Shown: positions 16,944 through 26,697 of the stretch, in pieces | Position numbering within the stretch: the first letter of the stretch is position 1 | Layout of the letters: each line of letters opens with the position of its first letter | NCBI GenBank assembly: GCA_028716975.1 | Contig: JAQUOU010000011.1 | Location: forward strand, 1 to 64,000 | Source of the DNA: Methylobacter sp. | GTDB taxonomy: Bacteria; Pseudomonadota; Gammaproteobacteria; Methylococcales; Methylomonadaceae | Reading direction: 5' to 3' | DNA: 64,000 nt | Translations under genes and position numbers: made by a program | The notes under the pieces: model-generated | Database searches by the model: none | What the model was told of the DNA's origin: nothing | What the model saw: only the letters and a program-made list of their open reading frames with translations

Positions 16944-18017
16944 TTAACGCACTTTGCGCCCGCCTATCCGGGTTGCCGTGGCAGGATCATTACGGTCATC
17001 GCGCCAGGTGGGATGATTGAAGTGGAGTACGAAATCACCGTTATATGAAACAACCGCTTCCGTGAAGGTTATTTTGCCAATCGTACGCCAATCGCTGATG
17101 ATGCGCCGCTGAAAAACCGGCGTGCCTTTGGTCTCGCCCGTATCGGAAACATCAATGTTAAAGCTGAGGCTGCGTTTCGGTGTTTGATCGCCTTTATCAT
17201 ACATCTGCGTCATGATTTCATCGCGAAAATCCAGTCCATCGCCCTCAATACGAGGTTGCCGGGAAACCACCGTCAAACGCATAAACTCAGGGGTGCGGGT
17301 AGCTTCTTCGAGGGCTTTTCCCAATTCTGCAATTTCGTAAAGTTGCCGTTGTGAAGGCTCTTTATCGGCGTGAAGGAATGCCGCTCCTTCAAGCAGTAAT
17401 ACCGGCAGACCGGCTCCTCGCCGCCAGGAGCGGGTATCCGGCGTATTGCGAAGTTCCGCATCGTTAATAAAATCGCTGAAATCGCCGCCCAAATCCTGTT
17501 GAGTAAAAAAACTTGCAGTGCGTAAGGGATCGGCATGATTGACATCCGTGGTGGGATAAAGTTTGCCTGCCATCGCCAGGGAACGTACATGACCTCGCCT
17601 GGTTTCCGTACAGCAAGTCGAATAACGCCCTACTATCAAGGCCTTGCTGCCTTTTTTAAAATATCCCGAATAATCGGTTTCCTCAAGAATTTCCCAGATA
17701 CCGGTAAGACCAATGCCATTTGGATGCAAGAGGCGGCGAAACCCTTTTTTATCGCCACCCCAGCGTAAGTCCGCATCGGAATCAACCGTTCTTTCTATCG
17801 CCTGAAGAAACCGCCAAGGTTTACCGAACGGTAAAATACCACTTAATACGCTGCCAACCGTCACTTCATACCTAGGCAAGGGCGGCGCATCCTCTGCACC
17901 CCATAGCTTCTGATAAGGATTGGCGAAAAGTGCTTGCCTGACTTCGGAATAACGGGATCCCGCATAGCGATGATCTTCGTCGGTGATTTGTATAGAGCCA
18001 TAATTTGTATTTCGCAT
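16944..18017 (-). CDS. Catalase-superfamily protein with non-canonical active site
   Basis: A 357-residue protein. The central segment (about residues 130-190) resembles the catalase core: GRYSTCCTETRRGHVRSLA then AGKLYPTTD and RTASFFTQQD, corresponding to the catalase RFS...V.R..A.K.Y...D...N.P.FF.. region. It lacks the usual GNNTPVFF and the proximal heme Tyr motif in recognisable form. The C-terminus has ISDWRTIGKITF and a conserved-looking NGDFVLHFNHPTWRDDRNDP. Short catalase-like proteins include peroxygenases, allene oxide synthase domains and SrpA-type proteins; which activity applies cannot be told. It stands alone upstream of the patatin operon on the same strand, separated by 684 nt. 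Confidence 0.5.
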   Translation of the reverse strand: MRNTNYGSIQITDEDHRYAGSRYSEVRQALFANPYQKLWGAEDAPPLPRYEVTVGSVLSGILPFGKPWRFLQAIERTVDSDADLRWGGDKKGFRRLLHPNGIGLTGIWEILEETDYSGYFKKGSKALIVGRYSTCCTETRRGHVRSLAMAGKLYPTTDVNHADPLRTASFFTQQDLGGDFSDFINDAELRNTPDTRSWRRGAGLPVLLLEGAAFLHADKEPSQRQLYEIAELGKALEEATRTPEFMRLTVVSRQPRIEGDGLDFRDEIMTQMYDKGDQTPKRSLSFNIDVSDTGETKGTPVFQRRIISDWRTIGKITFTEAVVSYNGDFVLHFNHPTWRDDRNDPATATRIGGRKVR

Positions 18018-18125
18018 ATAACCGATTACCTCGCTATATTAATAACCGAATGACATAGGCTTCTATTAGAATCTTGTCCCGGGACAATTGCAAGAAAGAT
18101 AAAAATATCTCACCCGGTCAGGTTT

Positions 18126-18395
18126 TCGGCAAAGCCCGACTGCCGTCATACTCGCCTGGACGCGGGTATCCAGCGCCATGGATGGTTTGTGCCAGTTATG
18201 CTTTCGCCTGATTTAATAAATGCAATACCCAATCATGCATGCATCTTCTTGTGCCTGGATTGCTCGCCGCCTCCCTGCGGTTCGGGTTTCGCCCTGTGCG
18301 GCGCACATCCCACAACGCTCCAGGCGAATTAGTCCGGCATCCATGCCGCTATGCCGCTATGCTTCGACAGGCTCAGCACGAACGGCTTTCACACG
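18126..18395. repeat. Degenerate dispersed repeats
   Basis: The 18018-18561 gap contains a partial copy of the CGTCATACTCGC...GGGTATCCAGCGCCATGGATGG element, also found inside the MITE at 13.6 kb, and a copy of the REP core TTCGACAGGCTCAGCACGAACGG at 18363-18385. No gene is supported in the gap. Confidence 0.5.
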
Positions 18396-18561
18396 CTTCA
18401 ACTGCAGTTTTTAGAATGAAAGCTGCAAGCGGATTAGATGACAATTGATGGCAACTAATGAGATGCGGTAAAAATAAAACCTCCCGCATCGTTACGCTGT
18501 AGGGGGTAATCCACCGCTTCGATTGGCAGCTTTCACCCGTATACGCAAGCATTTCCGGATA

Positions 18562-19302
18562 TTACAAAAGTTGTTTTATGTCGGAATAATTCTGCAGCAG
18601 TTGTTGCCGGAATGCTTCCAGTGAGGCTTCATCCCTGCGCTCATTTCTTGGGACAGGGACGATAATTTCACGGATGACATGCATCGGCGGCGCGGACAAA
18701 AAGATAATCCGGTCAGCCAGGGCAATGGCTTCGCGCAGGTCATGGGTAACGAATAAAACGGTATGCGGGCGCTGCTGCCACAGTTTCAATAACAGCTCCC
18801 TGACTTGCCGAGCGGTTGGCGCATCCAGCGATACAAAAGGCTCATCCATCAGTAACACTTCAGGATCAACGGCAAAAGCGCGAATGATTGAAACCCTGCG
18901 GCTCATGCCTAATGAGAGCCGTTCAGGATAAACATGCTGCGCTTGCGTTAATTGCATGGTTTCAAGCAAAGGATCAATGCTATCCGTACTCTGATGGCTG
19001 TCCAGTACCAGTTCAATATTTTCCCTGACTGTACGCCATGGAAGCAGGCGGGGGTTCTGGAAAATATAGCCGATTTTGGGGTGCGTGTGCTGCCTGCCCA
19101 CTATGATTTCACCTTCGTAATCCGTGTCCAGACCGGCAATAATATTCAACAGTGTGGTTTTGCCGCAGCCGGAAGGTCCAACCAGGCAGATAAATTCACC
19201 CGAATTGAGCGACAGCTTAAGATCTGCTATGGCTACATGCTGACCCGCTTTCTCTACGGCAGGGTATATTTTACTGTTAATATTAATTTGGATAGGAGTC
19301 AT
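18562..19302 (-). CDS. ABC transporter ATP-binding protein, nitrate/sulfonate/taurine type (SsuB/TauB-like)
   Basis: About 246 residues from ATG 19302. Walker A GPSGCGKTT, a Q-loop near YIFQNPRLLPWRTV, signature LSLGMSRR, Walker B VLLMDEPF and the switch His in FVTHDLREA are all present, so it should be an active ATPase driving a NitT/TauT-family importer. The longer TTG start (19338) would overlap the permease; ATG 19302 lies just after the permease stop, leaving 4 nt between the two and suggesting coupling. No periplasmic binding-protein gene is adjacent, so the substrate (aliphatic sulfonate, nitrate, cyanate or other) cannot be assigned. Confidence 0.88.
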   Translation of the reverse strand: MTPIQININSKIYPAVEKAGQHVAIADLKLSLNSGEFICLVGPSGCGKTTLLNIIAGLDTDYEGEIIVGRQHTHPKIGYIFQNPRLLPWRTVRENIELVLDSHQSTDSIDPLLETMQLTQAQHVYPERLSLGMSRRVSIIRAFAVDPEVLLMDEPFVSLDAPTARQVRELLLKLWQQRPHTVLFVTHDLREAIALADRIIFLSAPPMHVIREIIVPVPRNERRDEASLEAFRQQLLQNYSDIKQLL

Positions 19303-19306
19303 TATC

Positions 19307-20053
19307 TTATCGCCGCCAGCGCTGGGATTTTCTGTCAAGCGGCTTCAAAATCATAAGCTCAATCAATTGAATGACGGCGACAAAGGCAATGGTGTAAGCC
19401 ATAATGCCGGCGACATCAAACAGTTGAAAGAATAAATGCAACTGGTAACCCATGCCGTTGCTACGGCCCAACAACTCGACCACCAGGATGATTTTCCAGA
19501 TTAATGCCAGACCTGAACGGGTGGCGCTCATGACAAAAGGATGCAGTTGCGGCCAGATAACATGAACCAGCGTTTTACGCTTGCCAAGATGATAACAGCG
19601 AGCCATATCCAGTAAATCCTGATCCAGCGTGCGCGTGCCTTCCCGAATGGTAACGATGACATTAGGCAGCTTATTGATGATGACAGCCAGTATTGCCGCT
19701 GATTCCACCAGTCCGAACCAGACATAGCACAAGATAATGGTGACCAAAGCCGGGACATTTAAGAAAATAACCAGCCAGTTATCAAAGAAAGCATCAAGTT
19801 TTTTATTGCGGCCCAAAACGATACCGATGGCGCAACCCAGCAACATCGCTATAGAAAAACTGACCACCAGCCTGAGCAAGGTAAGGCCCAGGTGATAAGG
19901 CAGTTGCCCCGATGCGCAACTTTGCCAGAATACAAAAGCGACTTGGGCGGGAGGCGGCAGGGTATTACTGTTTAAATAGAAAGACATGCCCTGCCAAATT
20001 GCTAAAAAAGCCAATAATGACAGAGCGGGGAAATATTTCCTGGGGTTAATCAA
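19307..20053 (-). CDS. ABC transporter permease, SsuC/TauC-like
   Basis: A 248-residue BPD-type inner membrane permease with about six transmembrane helices and the EAA-like loop near DLLDMARCYHLGKRKTLVHVIWP. It forms the membrane channel for the ATPase encoded immediately downstream. The promoter-proximal side (20054-20547) contains only repeats and no binding-protein gene, so the pair is orphan in this window. The starting segment MINPRKYFPALSLLAFLAIWQG fits a typical first helix. It resembles NitT/TauT permeases; the substrate is unknown. Confidence 0.88.
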   Translation of the reverse strand: MINPRKYFPALSLLAFLAIWQGMSFYLNSNTLPPPAQVAFVFWQSCASGQLPYHLGLTLLRLVVSFSIAMLLGCAIGIVLGRNKKLDAFFDNWLVIFLNVPALVTIILCYVWFGLVESAAILAVIINKLPNVIVTIREGTRTLDQDLLDMARCYHLGKRKTLVHVIWPQLHPFVMSATRSGLALIWKIILVVELLGRSNGMGYQLHLFFQLFDVAGIMAYTIAFVAVIQLIELMILKPLDRKSQRWRR

Positions 20054-20345
20054 AATAGGGGGACCTCTTAATTGCTAGTTAAACGACTTTGGCGACTAGG
20101 GTTGGATATTTTGGGTTTTTCAAAGTCAGGTATTTTGAGCCAATGTCTGTTCCAAATTGTTCTTTTTCTGAAGGATTTTTTTATATCGATATTAAAGTTG
20201 CCTTTATTTCGCGCTTGATCGATTATTCCAAGCGCGCATATTGTAGACTAAATCCAGCCCGCTAATCTTCAACTGGGCTGCGGCCGGCCTAAACCATATG
20301 CTGATTTAATCAAAATGGTGTTTATTATCCTAAAAACCCCAGTTG

Positions 20346-20404
20346 GAGCGTGAGAAAGCCGTTCGTGCTGAGCCTGTCGAAGCATGAACGGCTTTCTCAC
20401 GCTC
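20346..20404. repeat. REP palindrome with perfect 19-bp arms
   Basis: GAGCGTGAGAAAGCCGTTC (20346-20364) and its exact complement (20386-20404) flank the 21-nt family core containing CTGAGCCTGTCGAAGC. The very stable hairpin lies between the convergent side of lnt and the upstream side of the ABC permease gene. Confidence 0.8.
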
Positions 20405-20447
20405 ACCCATTTGGTGAGCATACCAAATCGCGCCCACCCTTCCACAA

Positions 20448-20519
20448 GGCTCTCCTGAGCATAGACGAAGGGGCTCTCCTGAGCATAGACGAAGGGGCTC
20501 TCCTGAGCGTAGACGAAGG
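20448..20519. repeat. Three contiguous 24-bp direct repeats
   Basis: Units at 20448-20471, 20472-20495 and 20496-20519 read GGCTCTCCTGAGCATAGACG plus AAGG; the third has one A to G change. The unit is part of the larger TTCGACAGGCTCAG-type repeat family (compare GCTCAGGAGAGCC at 55174-55186). No spacers separate the units. Confidence 0.85.
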
Positions 20520-20547
20520 GCTCAGGACGAACGGAATTTTGGTAGGC

Positions 20548-22134
20548 TCAACTGCGGATTTTAGGATTATTAGGGTTAGATCTGTAATGAATTCCTGCCC
20601 CCAGCAGTAAAGCCAAAATTCCCCACAATAAGGAAGGCACCAGCCAAAACCAGCGTTGGTAGAAAGTAGCCGAAGGGTTTTTAAGATAGGGGACTTCATA
20701 AACTCCGGTCCAGGTTTGATATACCGGCGAGCGTTCCAGAATATCCCCCGATGCCAGGGACACCGTAGAAATGCCCGTGTTGGTGACTCTCAGCACGGGT
20801 CTGCGAAATTCTACGCCTCGCGCCAGGGTCATATACATGTGCTGATAGGGTTCCTGCCAGGCGCCGTACCAGGAATCATTGGTTACATTGACGATGAATT
20901 GGGCTCCCAGTTCAGCCAGCGAGCGTGAAAAGCCAGGGAAAAGACTTTCATAGCAAATTTGCGGCCCCATTTTATAGTCATTCAGGTTCAGCAATTGAGT
21001 CGGACCGAAACCTCTCGCAAAATGCCCCGTGGGCGGCAACCAATTACGTATTTCAGGAAAAAATTGCTCGCCCGGTATATATTCGCCAAAAGCAAGCAAA
21101 ATGGTTTTGCTGTAATGAGGCGGCACGACTTCACCGTCTTTATTCAATACAAATAACGAATTGGTAATTAAGCGGGATTGCTCGTCAACACTATAGGCGC
21201 CGGTAATAAGAGGCAATTGCCGCTCGCGCAGAAATTCGGCTAATGCCGTGGGCTGTTCATTGAATTTAAACTCCTCTCCCAACAATCCGGGAAAAGCTGT
21301 TTCAGGCCAGAGGACAAAGTCAATCTTTGTATCTGCGGCGGTCAGCGCCTTTTCAGTCAGGGTCGTATAACGCCTGAGTATTTCTCGCGGATAGCCTTTG
21401 CCCAGTTCAGCGGCCATTTTTTCCGAGTTGCCGATGCTCGCCTGAATCAGCAGCGTTTTAAAAGAAGAATCCGGTTGAGGAAGTCTTTCTTTTAACCAAA
21501 CCCCGCCCACGTTTAGTAGAATAAAACCTGTTGCGACGGTTACCAGTATGATCTTGCCGGCTTTCAGCTTGCGCTTTTTCCAGGCAAGATAAAGCGGCAG
21601 ATTGCACAGCAGCGTAGCAGCACTGAGCCCGCTAAATCCGATAATCTCAGCCCATTGGTAAACCGGCAGGTTGGCGCCATACCAGGAATAACCGAAGTTC
21701 CAGTCAAACAAAGTGAACGAGTAAGCTTCGCACAGCGCAGAAATAAGTGCCAGGAGGCTCAGTGAAAGCCATTCAGGCCAGTGAAATTTGCTTTGTCCCC
21801 AGAACCACAATACGCCTGCTAAAGGCACAAACAGGTGTGCTATTAAAGCATAGAGCAGCATGCCTATAATGGCGATTGACCAATCCAGGTGCGCAAACTC
21901 ATGCAAAAGGTAGGTAACCCAGTTAAAACCGATCATCGTAAAGATAAAGGCAGTTATTAAACCGCCAAGAAAAACGTCTTTAAAGCGGGTTTGTTGACGC
22001 CAGAAAATCCACAACGGCACAAAGCAGAACAGGGAAGCCCAGGGAGGGAACGGGATATAACTGGTGCCTATCAAAATCCCGGACAGTACCGGAAGCAACC
22101 AAAGCCTGGCTTTGTGTGATAGAACGCTGGTCAT
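20548..22134 (-). CDS. lnt: Apolipoprotein N-acyltransferase Lnt
   Basis: An integral inner-membrane enzyme that adds the third acyl chain to the N-terminal Cys of lipoproteins, completing their maturation for Lol sorting. There are about six N-terminal transmembrane helices, then a periplasmic nitrilase-like domain with the catalytic triad in context: Glu in VLWPETAFPG, a Lys near HYSKTILLAFGEYIPGE, and Cys in GPQICYESLFPGF. A final transmembrane helix ends the protein. ATG 22134 (MTSVLSHKARLW) puts the usual short cytoplasmic N-terminus before helix 1; ATG 22161 is an alternative. Many lipoproteins in this window (LptE, BamB, PilW and others) would be its substrates. Confidence 0.95.
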   Translation of the reverse strand: MTSVLSHKARLWLLPVLSGILIGTSYIPFPPWASLFCFVPLWIFWRQQTRFKDVFLGGLITAFIFTMIGFNWVTYLLHEFAHLDWSIAIIGMLLYALIAHLFVPLAGVLWFWGQSKFHWPEWLSLSLLALISALCEAYSFTLFDWNFGYSWYGANLPVYQWAEIIGFSGLSAATLLCNLPLYLAWKKRKLKAGKIILVTVATGFILLNVGGVWLKERLPQPDSSFKTLLIQASIGNSEKMAAELGKGYPREILRRYTTLTEKALTAADTKIDFVLWPETAFPGLLGEEFKFNEQPTALAEFLRERQLPLITGAYSVDEQSRLITNSLFVLNKDGEVVPPHYSKTILLAFGEYIPGEQFFPEIRNWLPPTGHFARGFGPTQLLNLNDYKMGPQICYESLFPGFSRSLAELGAQFIVNVTNDSWYGAWQEPYQHMYMTLARGVEFRRPVLRVTNTGISTVSLASGDILERSPVYQTWTGVYEVPYLKNPSATFYQRWFWLVPSLLWGILALLLGAGIHYRSNPNNPKIRS

Positions 22135-22295
22135 AGGAGTAAGCAAAAAGATTGCAGCCATTGCATGACTGATACAATGAACAATTCAATAGATTAAAAC
22201 ATCGAAAACAGTCAGAACCGGATGATTAATTTGGAAATAACGATACCGGGAGATATTCAGGAGTTAATTAAACATTGACTCCAGAGCCTGGAAAT

Positions 22296-23072
22296 TTAAT
22301 GACTGTGAATTTCTGCATGTAATGCGCGATATTCTTCAGTCAGTTTGTGATTGGGAACATAATGCACCAGCGGTTGCGATTCTGAGTGAGACTCTCTGAC
22401 TTTAACGGACGGTGAAATCATTGCGCTAAGAACGGGAAGTCCCTCGCCAATAAGCTGATCAACCAGCTGGCGGGGCAAATTGGCCTGTTTTTGAAATTGG
22501 TTAACAACGATGCCCTCGATTTCAAGGTTTTGATTATGATCGGCTTTAACTTCAGCTATGGTCTGCATCAGTATATATAAAGCTTCCCGGGAAAAAGTAT
22601 CGCAATCGAAAGGTATCAGGCATTTATCGGCAGCGATTAATGCGGATTGACTGTAAAAGTTGAGAACCGGGGGCGTATCCAGATAAATGGAGTCAAAGCC
22701 CTGCAGTTTTTCCAGACCTTCTCTTAATTTAAATATTTTGAATCGTGCTTCCAGCCGGCTTTGCAAAGGCTCAAGGTCGGGGTGGGAGGGAATAACAAAA
22801 AGATTGGGGAAAGGCGTTTCGTGAATGGCAGTTTCAAGTCCGGGACTGTTGCCTCCAAACAGTGAAAGACTTAGACTTTCCTTGAAAAAATGGGCAATGG
22901 TTTTATCGCTATCGCTGATTTTTTTGCCCAGCAGGTATAGCGTGGAATTACCCTGCACATCCAGATCGATGACTAACGTACGCTTGCCTTCAACGGCGCT
23001 AATAGCGGCTAAATTGCACGTAATGGTAGACTTGCCGACACCGCCTTTCTGATTGAAAATGACCCTGCGCAT
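22296..23072 (-). CDS. ParA/Soj-family ATPase
   Basis: A 258-residue P-loop ATPase with deviant Walker A KGGVGKST near residue 9, a DLDVQGNSTLYLLG switch region and Walker B YLDTPP near residue 131. The family segregates DNA or positions protein complexes by ATP-dependent dimerisation on DNA. No parB or plasmid gene accompanies it, and its neighbours are housekeeping genes (lnt, the ybeL-like gene), so it may be an orphan positioning ATPase rather than a plasmid remnant. GGGGA lies about 7 nt upstream of ATG 23072. The substrate or cargo is unknown. Confidence 0.87.
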   Translation of the reverse strand: MRRVIFNQKGGVGKSTITCNLAAISAVEGKRTLVIDLDVQGNSTLYLLGKKISDSDKTIAHFFKESLSLSLFGGNSPGLETAIHETPFPNLFVIPSHPDLEPLQSRLEARFKIFKLREGLEKLQGFDSIYLDTPPVLNFYSQSALIAADKCLIPFDCDTFSREALYILMQTIAEVKADHNQNLEIEGIVVNQFQKQANLPRQLVDQLIGEGLPVLSAMISPSVKVRESHSESQPLVHYVPNHKLTEEYRALHAEIHSH

Positions 23073-23140
23073 GGTATTCCCCGTGAATCAATAGATTAAA
23101 AATGCATTATAAAGCTTAATAAAGCTTAGTCCATTTAATA

Positions 23141-23626
23141 TCAAATGCGGAAGAAAGTAACGCCGCGGCAATCCGGACACTTTGGAATTTGACTGGTTGA
23201 CTTAAATGAAATTTCTTTATTACAGAAATCACAAACAAAAGTTCCGGGGCCGGTTATATCGCCGGTATGATAGGTATTTTGTTCTGCCAGTTGTTCAAGT
23301 TTTGCCAGTTCCAGGCGAGTTTTATCGGCAAGGCTTAAAAAAGCATCCAGCGCGAAGTTTTCAATTAATTCAATATCAAATTTAAACCATTCGGAAAGCG
23401 ACTGACTGTCTTCTTTATGGGTTAAGCCATGAGCCGCATGTTCAATATCACGCTTTACATAGCCTGAAACTTTATCAACTTCCTCGTCAGTCAAGTCACT
23501 GGTTTTTTTTGTTTTTTCTTTTGAAATTTCCAGCGCATCAGCAAAAGAATGGAGTGTATCGTCCATTGCTTCATAAAGATGCTCCATGAGATCCGTATAA
23601 GCTTCGACAAGTTTATTTTTATTCAT
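23141..23626 (-). CDS. Zinc-ribbon protein, DUF1451 (YbeL-like)
   Basis: A 161-residue protein with a long, charged helical N-terminal region (about 1-110) and a C-terminal zinc ribbon: CDFC near residue 131 and CPDC near residue 153. In E. coli the homologue ybeL likewise lies divergently next to leuS, so the synteny supports the call. CAGGAG lies 7 nt upstream of ATG 23626. The function is unknown in E. coli; no catalytic residues are visible. Confidence 0.85.
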   Translation of the reverse strand: MNKNKLVEAYTDLMEHLYEAMDDTLHSFADALEISKEKTKKTSDLTDEEVDKVSGYVKRDIEHAAHGLTHKEDSQSLSEWFKFDIELIENFALDAFLSLADKTRLELAKLEQLAEQNTYHTGDITGPGTFVCDFCNKEISFKSTSQIPKCPDCRGVTFFRI

Positions 23627-23708
23627 GATCCAACTCCTGAAAATGACGCTTTAGATTTAGGCGACTGTACGGTATTCTACCGCTTTTGACCGGTAAAAGA
23701 CGAGAAGG

Positions 23709-26162
23709 ATGCAAGAAAATTATAAGCCGTTGACTATTGAGCAAGAAGTGCAACAGGCCTGGGAAGCTTCAGGCGTGTTTAATGTGTCAGAGTTTTCCAC
23801 CCAGGAAAAATATTATTGTTTATCCATGTTCCCTTATCCCAGCGGTAAATTGCATATGGGGCACGTGCGTAATTATACCATCGGGGATGTGATCAGCCGT
23901 TACCAGCGCATGCTGGGGAAAAATGTATTGCAGCCTATGGGCTGGGACGCCTTTGGTTTGCCCGCGGAAAATGCAGCAATGCAACACGGCGTTCATCCGG
24001 CGGACTGGACATACAGCAATATCGATTATATGCGCGACCAGCTTAAACGTTTGGGGTTTGGTTACGACTGGAACCGGGAAATCGCCACTTGTGATCCTAA
24101 TTATTATAAGTGGGAGCAATGGTTTTTCCTGAAATTGCTCAAAAAGGGCCTGGTTTATAAAAAGACTGCGCCAGTCAACTGGTGTCCTAATGACATGACC
24201 GTGCTGGCGAATGAACAGGTTATCGATGGCTGTTGCTGGCGTTGCGATACCAAGGTTGAGCGCAAGGAAATCGCCCAATGGTTTTTAAAAATCACAGCGT
24301 ATGCGGATGAATTACTCACCTCATTGGAAACGCTGGAGGGCTGGCCGGAACAGGTCAAGACTATGCAGGCCAACTGGATTGGCCGGTCTGAAGGCGTCGA
24401 GATGGATTTTCCTGTTGTCGGCATGGATCAGCCTGTAAGAATTTATACCACGCGCCCCGATACCTTGATGGGCGTCACCTATCTTGCCGTAGCTGCCGAA
24501 CATCCTTTGGCGTTAAAAGCCGCAGAAACCAATGCTGAAATCAGCGCCTTCATAGATGATTGCAAGATGATGGAAACTTCCGAAGCGGCCATGGAGACTA
24601 TGGAAAAGCGCGGAGTCGATTCCGGGATTAAAGCCATCCATCCGCTAACCGGTGAGGAAATCCCCCTCTGGGTTGCCAACTTTGTCTTAATGGCATACGG
24701 CACCGGGGCGGTAATGTCTGTTCCAGCTCATGATCAACGCGATTTTGAGTTTGCCAGGAAATACGGCATTACCATCAAACAGGTGATCTTTGCCAAAAAC
24801 GGCGAAGACGATAATTGCTCGGAACAAGCTTACACGGTTAAGGGCGTATTGCGCAATTCAGGCGAATTTGACGGTTTAACTTCTGAGCAGGCATTTGTCG
24901 CGATTTCAGAAGCGCTGGAGCGCAATAATCTGGGGCAGCGGAAAACTATGTTCCGTCTGCGCGACTGGGGCGTTTCCCGGCAACGTTATTGGGGGGCGCC
25001 GATACCGATTATTTATTGTGATGATTGCGGCACCGTTCCTGTTCCAGAGCACGATCTGCCCGTGGAACTGCCTCGTGATGTAATTCTGGACGGCTCGCAA
25101 TCACCGCTGGTTGCACATCCGGCGTTTTCCCATGCGGCCTGTCCGAATTGCGGCAGGGATGCTCGCCGCGAAACCGATACTTTTGATACTTTTATGGAAT
25201 CATCCTGGTATTTTGCAAGATTTGCCAGCAGCCCGGCGGACAGGATGCTGGATGAAAAAACTGATTACTGGTTGCCCGTGGATCATTATATTGGCGGTAT
25301 CGAGCATGCTATTTTACATTTGCTATATGCGCGGTTTTACACCAAGTTATTGCGTGATGAAGGTTTAGTAGCTTGTGATGAACCGTTCAAGAAGCTGCTG
25401 ACTCAGGGCATGGTATTAAAAGACGGCAGTAAAATGTCAAAATCCAAGGGCAATACGGTTGATCCGCAAGCCTTGATTGATCAATACGGCGCTGATACCG
25501 TTCGCTTGTTTATAATGTTTGCAGCCCCTCCCGAGCAATCTCTCGAATGGTCTGATACTGGCGTTGAAGGCGCCTTCAGATTTCTTAAAAGACTCTGGAA
25601 GCAGGCTTATCTGCATATCAATGCGGGCGGTTCCAGTATTAGCGTTAAATCAGGTTCCGCCCTTACAGAAGAGCAGCAGACCGTCCGTCGCCAGCTCCAT
25701 CAAACCATACGGAAAGTCACCGATGATATGGGCAGACGCCATATCTTTAACACGGCTATTGCCGCCAATATGGAGCTGGTTAATACCTTATCCCGATTTA
25801 CTGATGATTCCGATAACGGCAAAGCCATACGGCAAGAAGCCCTGGAAGCCATTGTGTTAATGCTGTCGCCGATTGTGCCGCATATTTGTCATCAACTCTG
25901 GCTGGATTTGGGTCATCAGCAAGCGTTGGTTACTGAGTCATGGCCTGAAGTTGATGTGACAGCGCTGGAACAGGATTTACTGGAGCTGGTTATTCAAGTC
26001 AACGGTAAATTGCGCAGCAAAATTCTGGTTTCGACAACGGCCTCTTCAAAAGAAATAGAAGAAAGCGCGCTGAATGATGAAAATATTAAACGATTTATTG
26101 AGAACAAACCTGTCAAAAAGGTCATAGTCGTACCTAAAAAACTGATTAATATTGTGGTGTAA
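23709..26162 (+). CDS. leuS: Leucyl-tRNA synthetase
   Basis: An 817-residue class I aminoacyl-tRNA synthetase that charges tRNA-Leu. HIGH-type motif HMGH occurs in [16 protein letters not shown] (about residues 45-60). The CP1 editing domain contains TTRPDTLMG and the [16 protein letters not shown] block (the aspartate for hydrolytic editing). KMSKSKGN lies near residue 577. It is somewhat shorter than E. coli LeuRS (860). It is followed directly by lptE and holA, the conserved leuS-lptE-holA order. Confidence 0.98.
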   Translation: MQENYKPLTIEQEVQQAWEASGVFNVSEFSTQEKYYCLSMFPYPSGKLHMGHVRNYTIGDVISRYQRMLGKNVLQPMGWDAFGLPAENAAMQHGVHPADWTYSNIDYMRDQLKRLGFGYDWNREIATCDPNYYKWEQWFFLKLLKKGLVYKKTAPVNWCPNDMTVLANEQVIDGCCWRCDTKVERKEIAQWFLKITAYADELLTSLETLEGWPEQVKTMQANWIGRSEGVEMDFPVVGMDQPVRIYTTRPDTLMGVTYLAVAAEHPLALKAAETNAEISAFIDDCKMMETSEAAMETMEKRGVDSGIKAIHPLTGEEIPLWVANFVLMAYGTGAVMSVPAHDQRDFEFARKYGITIKQVIFAKNGEDDNCSEQAYTVKGVLRNSGEFDGLTSEQAFVAISEALERNNLGQRKTMFRLRDWGVSRQRYWGAPIPIIYCDDCGTVPVPEHDLPVELPRDVILDGSQSPLVAHPAFSHAACPNCGRDARRETDTFDTFMESSWYFARFASSPADRMLDEKTDYWLPVDHYIGGIEHAILHLLYARFYTKLLRDEGLVACDEPFKKLLTQGMVLKDGSKMSKSKGNTVDPQALIDQYGADTVRLFIMFAAPPEQSLEWSDTGVEGAFRFLKRLWKQAYLHINAGGSSISVKSGSALTEEQQTVRRQLHQTIRKVTDDMGRRHIFNTAIAANMELVNTLSRFTDDSDNGKAIRQEALEAIVLMLSPIVPHICHQLWLDLGHQQALVTESWPEVDVTALEQDLLELVIQVNGKLRSKILVSTTASSKEIEESALNDENIKRFIENKPVKKVIVVPKKLINIVV

Positions 26163-26198
26163 ATGATAATGACCGTGAATTTTATGGGAAGAAAATGT

Positions 26199-26696
26199 GT
26201 GCTGACGAAAAAATCAGTCATATTTGCAGTGGCGCTATTACTGAGCGCTTGCGGTTATCATTTGCGGGGAGCTTTAGTGCTGCCTGAAGGCATGAAAAAT
26301 ATTTACGTGCAAGGCGGCTCTGCTCAGTTTCGCGACCAATTCAGCAAGACGTTAAAGTCATCTTCAGGAAATATTGTCGATTCACCTGAGAATGCAGGCA
26401 TTACCATCAACATAGTCGGAGAAGATATGAATCGCCGGGTATTGTCCCTGAGTTCGAGAGGCAGGTCTAATGAGTTTGAACTGTATTATCGCCTGCAATA
26501 TGAGCTGCTTAAAGCCGGCAATGCCAAGGTCCTGGAGCGGCAGCCTCTTGAGGTTCGGCGTGAGTATTTCAATGACCAGCAGGATATTATGGCGAAAGAT
26601 AATGAGGAAGCTGTAATTCGTAACGAAATGTATCAACAGGCCGTGCTTACTCTAATCAATCGCATTCAGGTTGTGCTGCAAGCTAACGCGAAATAG
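26199..26696 (+). CDS. lptE: LPS-assembly lipoprotein LptE
   Basis: About 165 residues. GTG 26199 is preferred because GGGAAG lies about 7 nt upstream and gives a compact signal peptide, MLTKKSVIFAVALLLSAC, with the lipobox at the end; ATG 26163, directly after the leuS stop, would add 12 residues. The mature protein begins CGYHLRGAL, typical of LptE, which plugs the LptD barrel and helps insert LPS in the outer membrane. The SLSSRGRSNEFELYYRLQYEL region matches the family core. The stop is 1 nt before holA. Confidence 0.93.
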   Translation: MLTKKSVIFAVALLLSACGYHLRGALVLPEGMKNIYVQGGSAQFRDQFSKTLKSSSGNIVDSPENAGITINIVGEDMNRRVLSLSSRGRSNEFELYYRLQYELLKAGNAKVLERQPLEVRREYFNDQQDIMAKDNEEAVIRNEMYQQAVLTLINRIQVVLQANAK

Positions 26697-26697
26697 C

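Noticed and set aside
20448-20519. Possible CRISPR array
   Set aside because: The three 24-bp units are contiguous, with no spacers, and no cas genes are present.
22296-23072. Plasmid partition locus
   Set aside because: ParA-like ATPase without parB, parS-like repeats or replication genes, and flanked by conserved chromosomal genes.
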